A stretch of DNA of 64,000 nt from Hyphomicrobiales bacterium (GCA_900466005.1 UEGQ01000025.1:1-64000); one strand, 5' to 3'. Counted from the first letter of the stretch, positions 31,458-39,951 are shown. Numbers and translations: made by a program. The notes: a model not told the origin generated them from the letters alone.

Positions 31458-31787
31458 TCACAAGCGCGTGAGACGCTCCAGCCCGTATGACTGGCTCCTG
31501 CGATAGCGGTCGAAATCGCCGTCGATCTGGCCGCGCGATACGCCGATGTCCTTCAACGTCTGGTCGGAAAGGCCGAGGAGCGCGTTCCTGTTGCGCCGCC
31601 GTTCCCGCATCCGTCGATAGAAGGCCACCACGCCGGCCAGCCACGATCCTGTTCGCGCGGCGCCGTTCACCGGACATTCCGCTGCCGTGCCGACGGTCGC
31701 CGTTTCGGTCGAGGCTTCGCACCCGGCCGGCAAAAGGGCGAGCACGTCCTGCCGCGGGCGTGTCCGCCCCGGATCAAAGTTGTCCAT
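31458..31787 (-). CDS. DUF1127 (YjiS-like) domain protein
   Basis: This 109-residue protein carries the short, Arg-rich DUF1127 domain at its C-terminus (WLAGVVAFYRRMRERRRNRN, then LLGLSDQTLKDIGVSRGQID). In Agrobacterium and Rhodobacter, small DUF1127 proteins affect phosphate/carbon metabolism and RNA turnover. The N-terminal 55 residues look disordered. The start at 31787 follows AGGAGAAC. Confidence 0.85.
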   Translation of the reverse strand: MDNFDPGRTRPRQDVLALLPAGCEASTETATVGTAAECPVNGAARTGSWLAGVVAFYRRMRERRRNRNALLGLSDQTLKDIGVSRGQIDGDFDRYRRSQSYGLERLTRL

Positions 31788-31856
31788 CACTGTTCTCCTG
31801 TCAGAAGGGGTCGGCTCCTCCGAGCCGGCCGTCAAGCAGAGGTCGTTCGGTTTGCC

Positions 31857-32024
31857 TCAGTTCTGCATGTGTGCTGCAGGCTGGCGGCCAATCGCCTGAT
31901 AGGCTTCCCGCAGGGCGTCCGCACATTCCTGGCAACAGACCTCCACGGTCTTGCCGCCGATCCGCACGGCGATACGGCCATCGTCGAGCTTGCAGTCGCA
32001 GGCAGCACATGTGTCGTTCTTCAT
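31857..32024 (-). CDS. Small Cys-rich putative metal-binding protein
   Basis: This 55-residue protein has two Cys clusters: CAACDCKL near the N-terminus and VEVCCQECADAL in the middle, a pattern like TRASH/YHS-type zinc or copper sites. It starts at ATG 32024 with AGGAG six bases upstream; the ATG immediately before it is too close to that site. It is on the same strand, 109 bases downstream of the AraC regulator gene. A metal chaperone or sensor role is inference from the Cys pattern only. Confidence 0.75.
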   Translation of the reverse strand: MKNDTCAACDCKLDDGRIAVRIGGKTVEVCCQECADALREAYQAIGRQPAAHMQN

Positions 32025-32133
32025 CATCCGCTCCTTTGCATCGGCTGTTGTGTACGATCTCAAAATGCGTCTTTCGCCGGTCCGCCGCTGTCAGATTCTT
32101 TAGCGATCTGCCTCCGGCTCCGAATTGCCAGGT

Positions 32134-32961
32134 TCAACGCAGACCGACGAACCGCTGGAATTCCGCCGGGGTGCGGCCATAGGCCTGGCGGAAGGCCGCG
32201 CTGAAGTGGCTGTGGCTCGAAAAGCCGAGTTCGAGGCCGAGCGCCGTCAGGTCGTCGTAGTCTCCCAGAAGGTCGAGCGCCTTGGCGAGCCGGAGGCGCA
32301 ACTGATAGCGATAGAGCGGCACGCCCTCGACCTGCTGGAACACCTGGGTGAGGTAGACGGGGGAGACGCCCGTTTCCGCGGAGATCTCGCCGAGCGTCCA
32401 GCGGCGGGCGAGATCCGAGGAGAGCACGAGCTTCGCCCGGTCTGCGAGCTTCCTGCGACCGTAGCTCGACGAGGAAACGCCGGCGTTGTGCCGTCCGAGG
32501 GCGCGGCGCACGAGGGTCAACGCGAGCGTCTCACCCTCCAGCATCTCGGCGGTGCGGGTGGCGAGGCCGTGGCGCAGCAGAGCGACGAGGGCCTGGGCAC
32601 GCGCGTCGATCTGCAGCTTCTGCTTGTTGAAGGCGAAGGCCGGCGCCTTCGTGCAGTGGGCGTCCGGAACGAGTTCGGCGAAGAGGGCTTCCGGCATCGC
32701 CACGCTCAGGCAGGCATCGCCGCCGGCGACCGGATGGCTGACCCGATACGCCTCGTCGCGGTTGAAGAGGAGCACCTGGTTCGGCTCGGCGACGACGTCC
32801 TCGTCCCCGATTCGCCGAACGAAGACACCCCGGTAGGGAAAGACGAGACAGGTTTGCGACGCTCGTTCTTCTTCACCCATCTCGCGGCATGCGCCGTCGC
32901 AGATCACGTCGCGAACGGCGACGCTCTCCGTCTCGAGCAGCAGGTTCACCACGAAGGCCAT
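32134..32961 (-). CDS. AraC family transcriptional regulator
   Basis: This 275-residue protein has an N-terminal cupin-like sensor (RGVFVRRIGDEDVVAEPNQV, then LFNRDEAYRVSHPV) containing several Cys residues (ICDGACREM, QTCLVF, DAHCTK). The C-terminal AraC domain is WTLGEISAETGVSPVYLTQV and YDDLTALGLELGFSSHSHFS, ending FRQAYGRTPAEF. The target is unknown; the neighbouring small Cys-rich gene is a candidate. Confidence 0.92.
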   Translation of the reverse strand: MAFVVNLLLETESVAVRDVICDGACREMGEEERASQTCLVFPYRGVFVRRIGDEDVVAEPNQVLLFNRDEAYRVSHPVAGGDACLSVAMPEALFAELVPDAHCTKAPAFAFNKQKLQIDARAQALVALLRHGLATRTAEMLEGETLALTLVRRALGRHNAGVSSSSYGRRKLADRAKLVLSSDLARRWTLGEISAETGVSPVYLTQVFQQVEGVPLYRYQLRLRLAKALDLLGDYDDLTALGLELGFSSHSHFSAAFRQAYGRTPAEFQRFVGLR

Positions 32962-33068
32962 AGCCGGTTCTCCAGTTCAGGAATAAGAACATAACGCGAA
33001 CATGCGCGTTCCGCCACCCGTTTCTTGAGAAAATCGACCGCTATTTGACCGTCGTCGGGAGCCGATCG

Positions 33069-34094
33069 TCAGATCGCCCGCAGTGCCTCGATCACTTTGA
33101 CCATGTCCTCCGGCAGGGGCACTTCAAAGCGCATGACCTCGCCGGTCGAGGGATGCTCGATCTGCAAGAGATAGGCGTGCAACGCCTGGCGCGGGAAGCG
33201 ATTGACGATTGTCCTTGCGGGTTCCGGCAGCAGATTTGCCTTGGTGCGGAAGGCGGCGCCATAGTCGACGTCGCCGACCAGCGGATGGCCGATATGGGCC
33301 ATGTGGACGCGGATCTGGTGGGTGCGTCCGGTCTCCAGCCGGCACTCGACGAGCGAGGCGATGCAGGTGGCATCCGGCTTCTCGCCATAGCGCTCGAGCA
33401 CGTCGTAATGGGTGATCGCCTCGCGCGCGTCGTCGCTTTCCTCGCGCTTGACGGCGCGCTTGGTGCGGTCGCCGGCGCGGCCGAGCGGCGCGTCGATCGT
33501 TCCGTGCAGGCTGCGCGGCCGGCCCCAGACGATCGCCTGGTAGGCGCGTTCCAGCGGGCCGGTGCGGCCGTGGTCCGCGAACTGGTCGGCGAGGTGGCGA
33601 TGGGAAAGGTCGTTCTTGGCGACGACCATGACGCCGGACGTATCCTTGTCGAGCCGGTGGACGATGCCCGGCCGCTTGACGCCGCCGATTCCCGAAAGGC
33701 TGTCGCCGCAATGGTGGATCAGCGCGTTGACCAGGGTGCCTGTCCAGTTCCCCGCCGCCGGATGGACGACGAGGCCCGGCGGCTTGACGATGACGATCAG
33801 GTCCTTGTCCTCGTAGACGACGTCGAGGGGGATATCCTCACCCTTCGGCTCCGGGTCTTCCGGCTCCGGCATCACGATCGCCAGGCGGTCGCCGGGGTGG
33901 ATCTTGCGTTTCGGTTCGGTGGTCGGATTGCCGTTGAGCGTGACCGCGCCCTGCTCGATCAGCGCCTTGACGCGGCTGCGCGAGAGACTGCCTTCGAGAT
34001 GCGCCGCGAGCCAGGCGTCAATGCGGCCCTCGGCATCGTCGCCGGCAATCAGCTCTTTCCTTGCGCTTTCGGGTTGGTTAAAGGGGTCGTTCAT
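33069..34094 (-). CDS. RluA/RluD family 23S rRNA pseudouridine synthase
   Basis: This 341-residue protein has an N-terminal S4 RNA-binding domain (RIDAWLAAHLEGSLSRSRVK, then LIEQGAVTLNGNP) and a pseudouridine synthase domain with the catalytic Asp in GIVHRLDKDTSGVMVVAKN and the motif LETGRTHQIRVHMAHIGHPL. The S4 domain and length fit RluD, which modifies helix 69 of 23S rRNA. The ATG at 34094 begins the family N-terminus; the frame is open further upstream without meaning. It is divergent from the gene at 34188. Confidence 0.92.
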   Translation of the reverse strand: MNDPFNQPESARKELIAGDDAEGRIDAWLAAHLEGSLSRSRVKALIEQGAVTLNGNPTTEPKRKIHPGDRLAIVMPEPEDPEPKGEDIPLDVVYEDKDLIVIVKPPGLVVHPAAGNWTGTLVNALIHHCGDSLSGIGGVKRPGIVHRLDKDTSGVMVVAKNDLSHRHLADQFADHGRTGPLERAYQAIVWGRPRSLHGTIDAPLGRAGDRTKRAVKREESDDAREAITHYDVLERYGEKPDATCIASLVECRLETGRTHQIRVHMAHIGHPLVGDVDYGAAFRTKANLLPEPARTIVNRFPRQALHAYLLQIEHPSTGEVMRFEVPLPEDMVKVIEALRAI

Positions 34095-34187
34095 CCCTGC
34101 GATCCTGCGTAACGGCGGTTTTCCGCCCGGTTCGCTCTCGATCAGAACGGGCCATGGCCGGTCGCTCCGAAGGAAAGGCAAGCGTAT

Positions 34188-34571
34188 ATGACGAATTTCG
34201 AGCCAGAAGAACAGGAAGAAAAACCGCTCGATCCGGCGCTGGAGAATGTCCGCCGAAAGATGGTGCGTCTGCAACTCGTCTCCGCGGGCATCATGTTCGT
34301 CAGCCTTATGGCCGTGTTGGGCGCCGTTGTCTACAAGGCGACCAAGAGCGAGACCCGCGAGCCGCAGGCGTCTGCGACGCTGCCGATTCCGGCCGACCAG
34401 CCGGTAACGGCGACGGCCAGCCTGCCGCAGGGCTTCACCGTCCAGTCTACTGCGCTTTCGGGCAGCCAGATCCTGTTCTTCGGCCAGATGGCCGACGGCA
34501 CGCGCAAGGCGCTCGTCTTCGATATCGCGATCGGCCGCGTCGTCGCCGACGTGACGGTCGCCGGGCAGTGA
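34188..34571 (+). CDS. Hypothetical single-span membrane protein
   Basis: This 127-residue protein has an acidic N-terminus (EPEEQEEKPLDPALENVRRK), one membrane helix (LVSAGIMFVSLMAVLGAVVY, about residues 31-50) and a periplasmic C-terminal domain of about 70 residues (GFTVQSTALSGSQILFFGQM). It is conserved-looking but of no family I recognise. It is followed after ten bases by the SpoU methyltransferase gene, so they may be co-transcribed. Confidence 0.8.
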   Translation: MTNFEPEEQEEKPLDPALENVRRKMVRLQLVSAGIMFVSLMAVLGAVVYKATKSETREPQASATLPIPADQPVTATASLPQGFTVQSTALSGSQILFFGQMADGTRKALVFDIAIGRVVADVTVAGQ

Positions 34572-34581
34572 TCCCGGCCGT

Positions 34582-35415
34582 ATGACGTCGGGGCGCGAAA
34601 GAACGGAGATCACCGATCCGGACGACCCGCGCATCGCGGAGTTCCGGCACATCCGGGAGCGCGATCTCACGGGGCGCGAAGGCCGGTTCGTCGCCGAAGG
34701 CACGGTCGTCCTGCGCATGCTGGCGGCCGCGCACCGGGCGGGCCGTGGCATCCGGGCAGAGAAGATCCTGCTCCTGCGCAACCGTGCCGCCGGCCTTTCG
34801 GACGTCCTTTCGCTCTTTCCGGACGACGTCCCCGTCTACGAGGCGGAGGCCCCGGTGATCGACGCGATCGCCGGCTTCCACCTGCATCGCGGTGTGCTGG
34901 CGCTCGGGGTTCGGGGCGCCGCGCCTCCACTGAAGGAACTGTTGCGCGGGCTGCCGGAGGAGGCGCTGGTGCTTGCCGCCTGCGGCATTTCCAATCACGA
35001 CAATATCGGCGCGATGTTCCGCAATGCCGCGGCCTTCGGGGCGAGCGCCGTCATGCTCGACGAAACCTGCTGCGATCCGCTCTACCGCAAGGCGCTCAGG
35101 GTGTCGGTCGGATCGGTGCTCACCATGCCCTACGCGCGGGAGGGCTCGATGCTCGACATGCTGGGCGCACTCGCCGAAGCAGGGTTTGCGATCTGGGCGC
35201 TCTCGCCCAAGGGCGAGACCGAAATCCGCGACATCGCGCCGTCGCCGCGCCTCGCGCTCGTCATGGGAACGGAAGGCGAGGGGCTGCCGCCCGCCGTGTT
35301 GTCACGGTTCCACACCGCCCGCATCGCCCAGTCCCCGGACCTCGACAGCCTGAATGTCGGGACGGCGAGCGGGATTGCCCTCTACAGCGCTGCGATGGCC
35401 AAGCGCATCCTCTGA
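34582..35415 (+). CDS. SpoU/TrmH family RNA 2'-O-methyltransferase
   Basis: This 277-residue SPOUT methyltransferase has motif 1 ISNHDNIGAMFRNAAAFGAS, motif 2 ALVMGTEGEGLPP and motif 3 SLNVGTASGIALYSAAM, which form the knotted SAM site. The N-terminal 110 residues form a substrate-recognition domain (FVAEGTVVLRMLAAAHRAGR). The target, rRNA or tRNA, cannot be read from sequence. Confidence 0.92.
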   Translation: MTSGRERTEITDPDDPRIAEFRHIRERDLTGREGRFVAEGTVVLRMLAAAHRAGRGIRAEKILLLRNRAAGLSDVLSLFPDDVPVYEAEAPVIDAIAGFHLHRGVLALGVRGAAPPLKELLRGLPEEALVLAACGISNHDNIGAMFRNAAAFGASAVMLDETCCDPLYRKALRVSVGSVLTMPYAREGSMLDMLGALAEAGFAIWALSPKGETEIRDIAPSPRLALVMGTEGEGLPPAVLSRFHTARIAQSPDLDSLNVGTASGIALYSAAMAKRIL

Positions 35416-35422
35416 AAAGTCA

Positions 35423-36613
35423 TTATTCGGATGTCGTGGGCGTGACTGTCGCCGGCAGCGACGGATCGAACGCCACGGCCCGCTCGGCAAGCGACTTGCG
35501 AGCGTCGGCGCCGCGAAGGGGAACACGCGAGAGCAGGGGACGGATCGGCGAGCCGGCGCCTTCCCTGCGGGCGGTGAGGGCGATCATCTTGGCGGCGATC
35601 TCGGCCATTTCTTCCCGCAGCGCTTCGTCGTTCGCCGGCGAGGTCGCCTTCATCAGCCGCTCGGTGAGCGCCGTATGGCGGTGGCGCAGTTCGTCGGCGA
35701 GCAGATCGGGGTCGATCACGGCCGCCGGCTGCATCAGCACCAGCGGGTCTTCTGTGGCTTGCTCGGGAATGTCGATCTCCTTGATGTCCGGCACGGAAAT
35801 ATTGGCGGCACGCAGCGCGCGGAGCGCCGCGCGCACCTGGCGATTGCCGGCCTTCAGGTTTTCCCTGAGCGTCGCGATTTCCTTCGTGCGGCGCTCGATG
35901 ACCGCGTCCTTGTCGACCGCCTCGGCCATCAGGCGTGCCAGCCGGTCGTCGAGCCGCAGGAGCTTGTCTTCCTCCTGCGCCAGCCGCATCTCTGCGTCCT
36001 TGGCACGGCGGGTGGCCAGTTTCGTCTCCTGCGCCAGCTCGTCGCGCTCGGCCCGCAGCGTCTGCACCCGCATCTTGAGGTTCTCGATTTCGGTGTCGCG
36101 TGCGCCTTTCTCGATCTTCAGGTCGTCGATTTCCCGGTTCATCCTGGAGATACGCACGACAAGGCGTTCGATTTCGAGGTCCTTGGCGACGGCAGCCTCC
36201 TCGGTGCGCTTGAGCGTCGCGTGCAGATGCAGTGCCTCGCTTTCGGCGCGGCGGATTTCGGCGCGGAAATTCGCCGCCTCGACGCTCATCTCGTCGATCT
36301 GGGTGCGGAGGTCCTGGCTTTCGGCAGACAGCCGGCTCGCTTCTGCGGCGAGCGCCTCGTTCTTGAGCTTGAGATCGACCGTCTTGTCGCGCTCATGCTT
36401 CAAGTCCTGCGACATCCGGGCATTTTCGGCGGCATAGACGGCGCGGGCCATGTCCTTCTGCGCGCGGACCTCGCGCGGACTGAGCGGTGTCGTCGCCTTC
36501 ATCCGCTTCTCTGTGTAGCGCACGATGCGCTTGTGAACCGCAGGAGCGATCAGCATCACCAGGAGAACTGCCGAGAGGAAGCCCAATCCGAATAGCAGTG
36601 CATATTCAATCAC
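35423..36613 (-). CDS. Membrane-anchored long coiled-coil protein
   Basis: This 396-residue protein has an N-terminal membrane helix (YALLFGLGFLSAVLLVMLIA), then a charged heptad-rich coiled coil over roughly residues 50-290 (for example RDELAQETKLATRRAKDAEM), and a less ordered C-terminal part with ADELRHRHTALTERLMKATS. The single anchor plus long coiled coil suggests a scaffold or envelope/cell-shape factor. No named family is recognised. It converges with the SpoU gene, with 7 bases between the stop codons. Confidence 0.85.
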   Translation of the reverse strand: MIEYALLFGLGFLSAVLLVMLIAPAVHKRIVRYTEKRMKATTPLSPREVRAQKDMARAVYAAENARMSQDLKHERDKTVDLKLKNEALAAEASRLSAESQDLRTQIDEMSVEAANFRAEIRRAESEALHLHATLKRTEEAAVAKDLEIERLVVRISRMNREIDDLKIEKGARDTEIENLKMRVQTLRAERDELAQETKLATRRAKDAEMRLAQEEDKLLRLDDRLARLMAEAVDKDAVIERRTKEIATLRENLKAGNRQVRAALRALRAANISVPDIKEIDIPEQATEDPLVLMQPAAVIDPDLLADELRHRHTALTERLMKATSPANDEALREEMAEIAAKMIALTARREGAGSPIRPLLSRVPLRGADARKSLAERAVAFDPSLPATVTPTTSE

Positions 36614-36754
36614 GATCGCGCCATCTCGACTGAGGTATTGCGGACACCAAGTCTGTCATTAAACATGGGGCTCCACGCAGAACAAGCCGGCGGGGAGGCC
36701 GTGGCCCGAGAAAGTCGCCGGAGGGCGCCGTTCTGGCACCACGCGCCTGGCTGC

Positions 36755-37345
36755 TCAGAAGGGGTTCCAGGTGGGCTGGCGGGTGAGCTTCAAGTAGCCG
36801 ACGTTGATCCCGAGGCGGGCGCCCACACCGGTGCGGATCGGGACGAGCAGGACATTCTGGTTCTTCAGGACCGTCATTCCGAGGCCGGCGACGACGTAGG
36901 CCGAGCCGCTGACGCCGCCGTAGCGGGCAAAGAGGCTGTCGATGCTCGGCAGATCGTAGACCAGCATCATCGCGCGCGTGCCGTTGCCGCCGTAATCGAG
37001 ACCGAGGGAGGGGCCCTGCCAGAAAACCTCGTGCTGGCCGGCATTCTTGGTGTAGAGCATGCCTTCGCCGTAGGTCAGGCCGGCGATGAAGGCGCCGGAG
37101 CCTTCCTGGCCGAGGATGTAGCCGTTCGGCAGTCCGTACTGCGAAAAGGCCTTCTCGATCACCTTGGCGAGCGCACCGCTGGTTTCACCGAAGAAGCTGT
37201 GGCCGGCGTCGACGATTTCCTGGGCGGTGTACTCGTCGCCTGCGGCCGCGGCCGAACCGGCCTGGAAGCCCATGCCGACAAGAAGGACAATCGCCGCCAT
37301 CAGCGCACGAAGGCCTGCGATCTCGCGGATGAAGTCAAGGCGCAT
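36755..37345 (-). CDS. eipA: EipA-like periplasmic envelope protein (DUF1134)
   Basis: This 196-residue protein has a signal sequence (LRALMAAIVLLVGMGFQAGS, cleavage near AAAAG) and a DUF1134 domain (YTAQEIVDAGHSFFGETSGA, ALAKVIEKAFSQYGLPNGYI, FWQGPSLGLDYGGNGTRAMM, VYDLPSIDSLFARYGG). In Brucella abortus the DUF1134 protein EipA is a small periplasmic beta-barrel that protects the envelope and whose gene is directly activated by CtrA. The start at 37345 follows GGAGGAA. A CtrA-type box lies about 70 bases upstream, and the divergent neighbour is chpT, so membership of the CtrA regulon is likely. Confidence 0.88.
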   Translation of the reverse strand: MRLDFIREIAGLRALMAAIVLLVGMGFQAGSAAAAGDEYTAQEIVDAGHSFFGETSGALAKVIEKAFSQYGLPNGYILGQEGSGAFIAGLTYGEGMLYTKNAGQHEVFWQGPSLGLDYGGNGTRAMMLVYDLPSIDSLFARYGGVSGSAYVVAGLGMTVLKNQNVLLVPIRTGVGARLGINVGYLKLTRQPTWNPF

Positions 37346-37413
37346 GGGTTCCTCCAAACTTTTCGATGCGCGTGCATCACTATGCCGAGTAAAACTATTT
37401 AGTCGTGATCGTC

Positions 37414-37428
37414 TTAATAATCGGTTTA
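37414..37428. promoter_or_regulatory. CtrA-type box in the eipA/chpT intergenic region
   Basis: TTAATAATCGGTTTA matches the CtrA consensus TTAA-N7-TTAA with one mismatch. It lies 69 bases from the eipA start and 107 bases from the chpT start, in a position to serve either divergent promoter. The match is seen; binding is inferred, helped by the reported CtrA control of eipA in Brucella. Confidence 0.55.
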
Positions 37429-37534
37429 CCAAATATGGTGTCATTATGGCGCGAGGATTCCCGTGCGAACGGGAAGGCCGCATGCTCATGGCGCCCTGGT
37501 TCTTAACGGGCGACCGCGCCTCCAGGAGATACCG

Positions 37535-38185
37535 ATGCCGAAGAACGCCAACCTCACTCTCGCCGGTCCCGATCTGGCAGCGTTGCTGTGCAGCCGCGTC
37601 TGCCACGACGTGATTTCGCCGGTCGGAGCGATCAACAACGGGTTGGAACTCCTCGACGAGGGCGGCGCCGACGAAGACGCGATGGAACTCATCCGCACCA
37701 GTGCGCTCAACGCCTCGGTGCGTCTCAAGTTCGCCCGGCTTGCCTTCGGCGCTTCCGGCTCGGTGGGCGCCTCGATCGATACCGGCGAGGCGGAAAAGGC
37801 TGCGCGCGACTTCGTTGCCGCAGAGAAGAAGACCGAACTCACCTGGAACGGCCCGCGGGCGATCATCGCCAAGAACCGCGTTAAGCTACTCCTCAACCTC
37901 TTCCTCGTCGCCTACGGCGCCATTCCGCGCGGCGGTTCGATCGACGTGACGCTCGAAGATCCCGAAGTCGATGCCAAGTTCCGCATCGTCGCCAAGGGGC
38001 GGATGATGCGCATTCCCGCGAAGTTCGCGGAAATCTGCTCCGGCACCATCGAGGAGGCGATCGATGCCCATTCGATCCAGCCCTACTACACGGTGCTGCT
38101 TGCCGAGGAATGCGGCATGGAGATCAAGTATTACCAGACGGACGAGGAAGTCGTCTTCACTGCCGAGCTCGTGCCGGCGTCCTGA
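37535..38185 (+). CDS. chpT: Histidine phosphotransferase ChpT
   Basis: This 216-residue protein passes phosphoryl groups from the CckA kinase to CtrA and CpdR in the alphaproteobacterial cell-cycle relay. It has a dimerisation helix with the phospho-accepting His in SRVCHDVISPVGAINNGLEL (near residue 23) and a degenerate ATPase-like C-terminal domain (LTWNGPRAIIAKNRVKLLLN, then PYYTVLLAEECGMEIKYY). ATG 37535 follows AGGAGATA; an upstream GTG in frame is unlikely. Its location beside ctrA agrees with the function. Confidence 0.92.
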   Translation: MPKNANLTLAGPDLAALLCSRVCHDVISPVGAINNGLELLDEGGADEDAMELIRTSALNASVRLKFARLAFGASGSVGASIDTGEAEKAARDFVAAEKKTELTWNGPRAIIAKNRVKLLLNLFLVAYGAIPRGGSIDVTLEDPEVDAKFRIVAKGRMMRIPAKFAEICSGTIEEAIDAHSIQPYYTVLLAEECGMEIKYYQTDEEVVFTAELVPAS

Positions 38186-38360
38186 CGGTCATCCCGCTGC
38201 CAGACCGACCGTCCGCGCCGGAGCCCCGTGCCTCGGCGCGGGATGTCGCCGAACCTGCTCCGCAACGGGACAAAAGCCGGTAACCTTTCCTTAGCGGTCT
38301 CGCCCTAGACTGTCATTTAGCCTAGCGCTACAATTCGGGGTGGAAAATCGGGAGTCTCTG

Positions 38361-38723
38361 ATGCAACGTCTGATGATCGCAGACAGTTCGGATATCGTCC
38401 GCAAGGTCGGCAAGCGTATCCTCTCGGAGATCGGTTTCCTCGTTCTCGAAGCCGCCTCCGCCCGCGATGCGTTGCTGCGCTGCGAGACCGAACTTCCCAA
38501 CATCATCATCGTCGATGCGGGCCTCGACGGGGCGCTCGACCTCATCACCAACATCCGCGCTCTGCCGGACGGCAAGAGCGTGCTCATCTACTACTGCGTG
38601 ATCGAGGCCGACCTGAAGACGATGATGGCCGGCAAGCGCGCCGGTGCCAACGAATTCCTGCTGAAGCCGTTCGACCGCAAGATCCTTACGCAGATCTTCA
38701 CCGGCAAGGCGATCGCCGCCTGA
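38361..38723 (+). CDS. Atypical single-domain response regulator in the chpT-ctrA cluster
   Basis: This 120-residue receiver domain has no output domain. It has the phosphorylation strand NIIIVDAGLDGALDLI and the conserved Lys in NEFLLKPFDRKIL. However, the N-terminal acidic pair is reduced (RLMIADSSDIV, one Asp then Ser), the usual switch Thr/Ser strand reads VLIYYCVIEAD, and the MP after the acceptor Asp is missing. It could be weakly phosphorylated or a decoy partner of ChpT. The ATG at 38361 has GGGAG six bases upstream. It lies between chpT and ctrA, so a role in the cell-cycle relay is plausible; it is not CpdR by sequence. Confidence 0.85.
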   Translation: MQRLMIADSSDIVRKVGKRILSEIGFLVLEAASARDALLRCETELPNIIIVDAGLDGALDLITNIRALPDGKSVLIYYCVIEADLKTMMAGKRAGANEFLLKPFDRKILTQIFTGKAIAA

Positions 38724-38823
38724 TCTTGCTCCAGAAGGTATTTGTCCACCGTCCGCCCGGTCCCGCCGCGGCGGACGAATTCTTTTTTGCGTGGGGCAGT
38801 CGCGGCAATTGCTGGCAACAAAA

Positions 38824-38845
38824 AACCTGCCCCGAGGGGCAGGTT
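38824..38845 (-). terminator. Rho-independent terminator of ctrA
   Basis: AACCTGCCCC and GGGGCAGGTT make a perfect 10-bp stem with a two-base gap, so the innermost pair or two must open to form a loop. On the reverse strand the stem runs into TTTTTTGTT, 29 bases beyond the ctrA stop codon. Confidence 0.85.
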
Positions 38846-38873
38846 CCAGGAATGCGGGTAGGGGAGAGGCCTA

Positions 38874-39575
38874 TCAGGCCGTTTCCATGTATTCCGAACC
38901 GTCCGGCTCGCGCAGGACATAGCCGCGGCCCCAGACCGTTTCGATGTAGTTGGCGCCGCCGGCGGCGTTGGCGAGCTTCTTGCGGAGCTTGCAGATGAAG
39001 ACGTCGATGATCTTCAGTTCCGGCTCGTCCATGCCGCCATAGAGGTGATTGAGGAACATTTCCTTGGTGAGCGTGGTGCCCTTGCGGAGCGAAAGAAGCT
39101 CCAGCATCTGGTATTCCTTGCCGGTGAGGTGCACGCGCTGGCCGCCGACTTCGACGGTCTTTGCGTCCAGGTTCACGATCAGTTCGCCGGTGATGATGAT
39201 CGACTGGGCGTGGCCCTTGGAGCGGCGGACGATGGCATGGATGCGAGCGACGAGTTCGTCCTTGTGGAACGGCTTGGTCATGTAGTCGTCGGCGCCGAAG
39301 CCGAGACCGCGGACCTTGTCTTCGATGCCGGCCATGCCGGAGAGAATGAGGATCGGGGTCTTGACCTTTGAAAGACGCAGTGTGCGCAGGACCTCGTAGC
39401 CGGACATGTCGGGCAGGTTCAGGTCGAGCAGAATGATGTCGTAATCGTAGAGCTTACCGAGATCGACGCCTTCTTCACCGAGGTCGGTGGTATAGACGTT
39501 GAAGCTTTCGGATTTGAGCATCAGCTCGATGCTCTGCGCTGTGGCGCTGTCGTCTTCAATGAGTAGAACCCGCAT
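38874..39575 (-). CDS. ctrA: Cell-cycle master response regulator CtrA
   Basis: This 233-residue OmpR-type regulator controls replication, division and motility genes in Alphaproteobacteria. Its receiver has MRVLLIEDDSATAQSIELML, the acceptor Asp51 in IILLDLNLPDMSGYE and the Lys in DYMTKPFHKDEL. The winged helix carries HLTGKEYQMLELLSLRKGTT and IDVFICKLRKKLANAAGG, then TVWGRGYVLREP. The C-terminus ends in ETA, hydrophobic/small as in proteolysed CtrA proteins. The long upstream region holds several GANTC sites. The gene is followed by a clear terminator. Confidence 0.97.
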   Translation of the reverse strand: MRVLLIEDDSATAQSIELMLKSESFNVYTTDLGEEGVDLGKLYDYDIILLDLNLPDMSGYEVLRTLRLSKVKTPILILSGMAGIEDKVRGLGFGADDYMTKPFHKDELVARIHAIVRRSKGHAQSIIITGELIVNLDAKTVEVGGQRVHLTGKEYQMLELLSLRKGTTLTKEMFLNHLYGGMDEPELKIIDVFICKLRKKLANAAGGANYIETVWGRGYVLREPDGSEYMETA

Positions 39576-39664
39576 AATTATCCCCTTTACCGCCGCCGAA
39601 AGGTCGAGTTGGCCCCCTACGCGATACGGATCCAGTCGTTGCCTGATTTGAAGGCTGCCACCAA

Positions 39665-39951
39665 ATGGTTAACAAATTCTGATTCCCTCTGGCAAGGTGT
39701 ACCGAATTTATTAAGCAAAGATACCAGTCTCCTGTTTTTTCACAGATTTCGGGCATCGCCATAAGTGAATCAACTTGCGAGGAAAGCACGCTAACCGATT
39801 CATTTGACTCATCATTGTCGCAGGTCATTTTCAGACCCTGGCATTTACCGACCCTTAAATGATCGTCCCTATCATTAACGATGCCCGTAAACGAAAGGTT
39901 ACCAGCGGTAGTTTTTTGTTAACCCCGGCGGACTTTTGCAGACACTGATTC
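39665..39951. promoter_or_regulatory. ctrA upstream region: five GANTC sites and a CtrA half-site
   Basis: In the 446 bases between ctrA and the fliJ-like gene, GANTC occurs at 39681 (GATTC), 39767 (GAATC), 39797 (GATTC), 39806 (GACTC) and 39947 (GATTC). Random expectation is about one or two. GANTC is methylated by CcrM, and ctrA promoters in Alphaproteobacteria are controlled by its methylation state together with GcrA. An ATGGTTAA (reverse TTAACCAT, a rhizobial CtrA half-site) lies at 39665-39672. No confident -35/-10 can be assigned. Confidence 0.55.
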
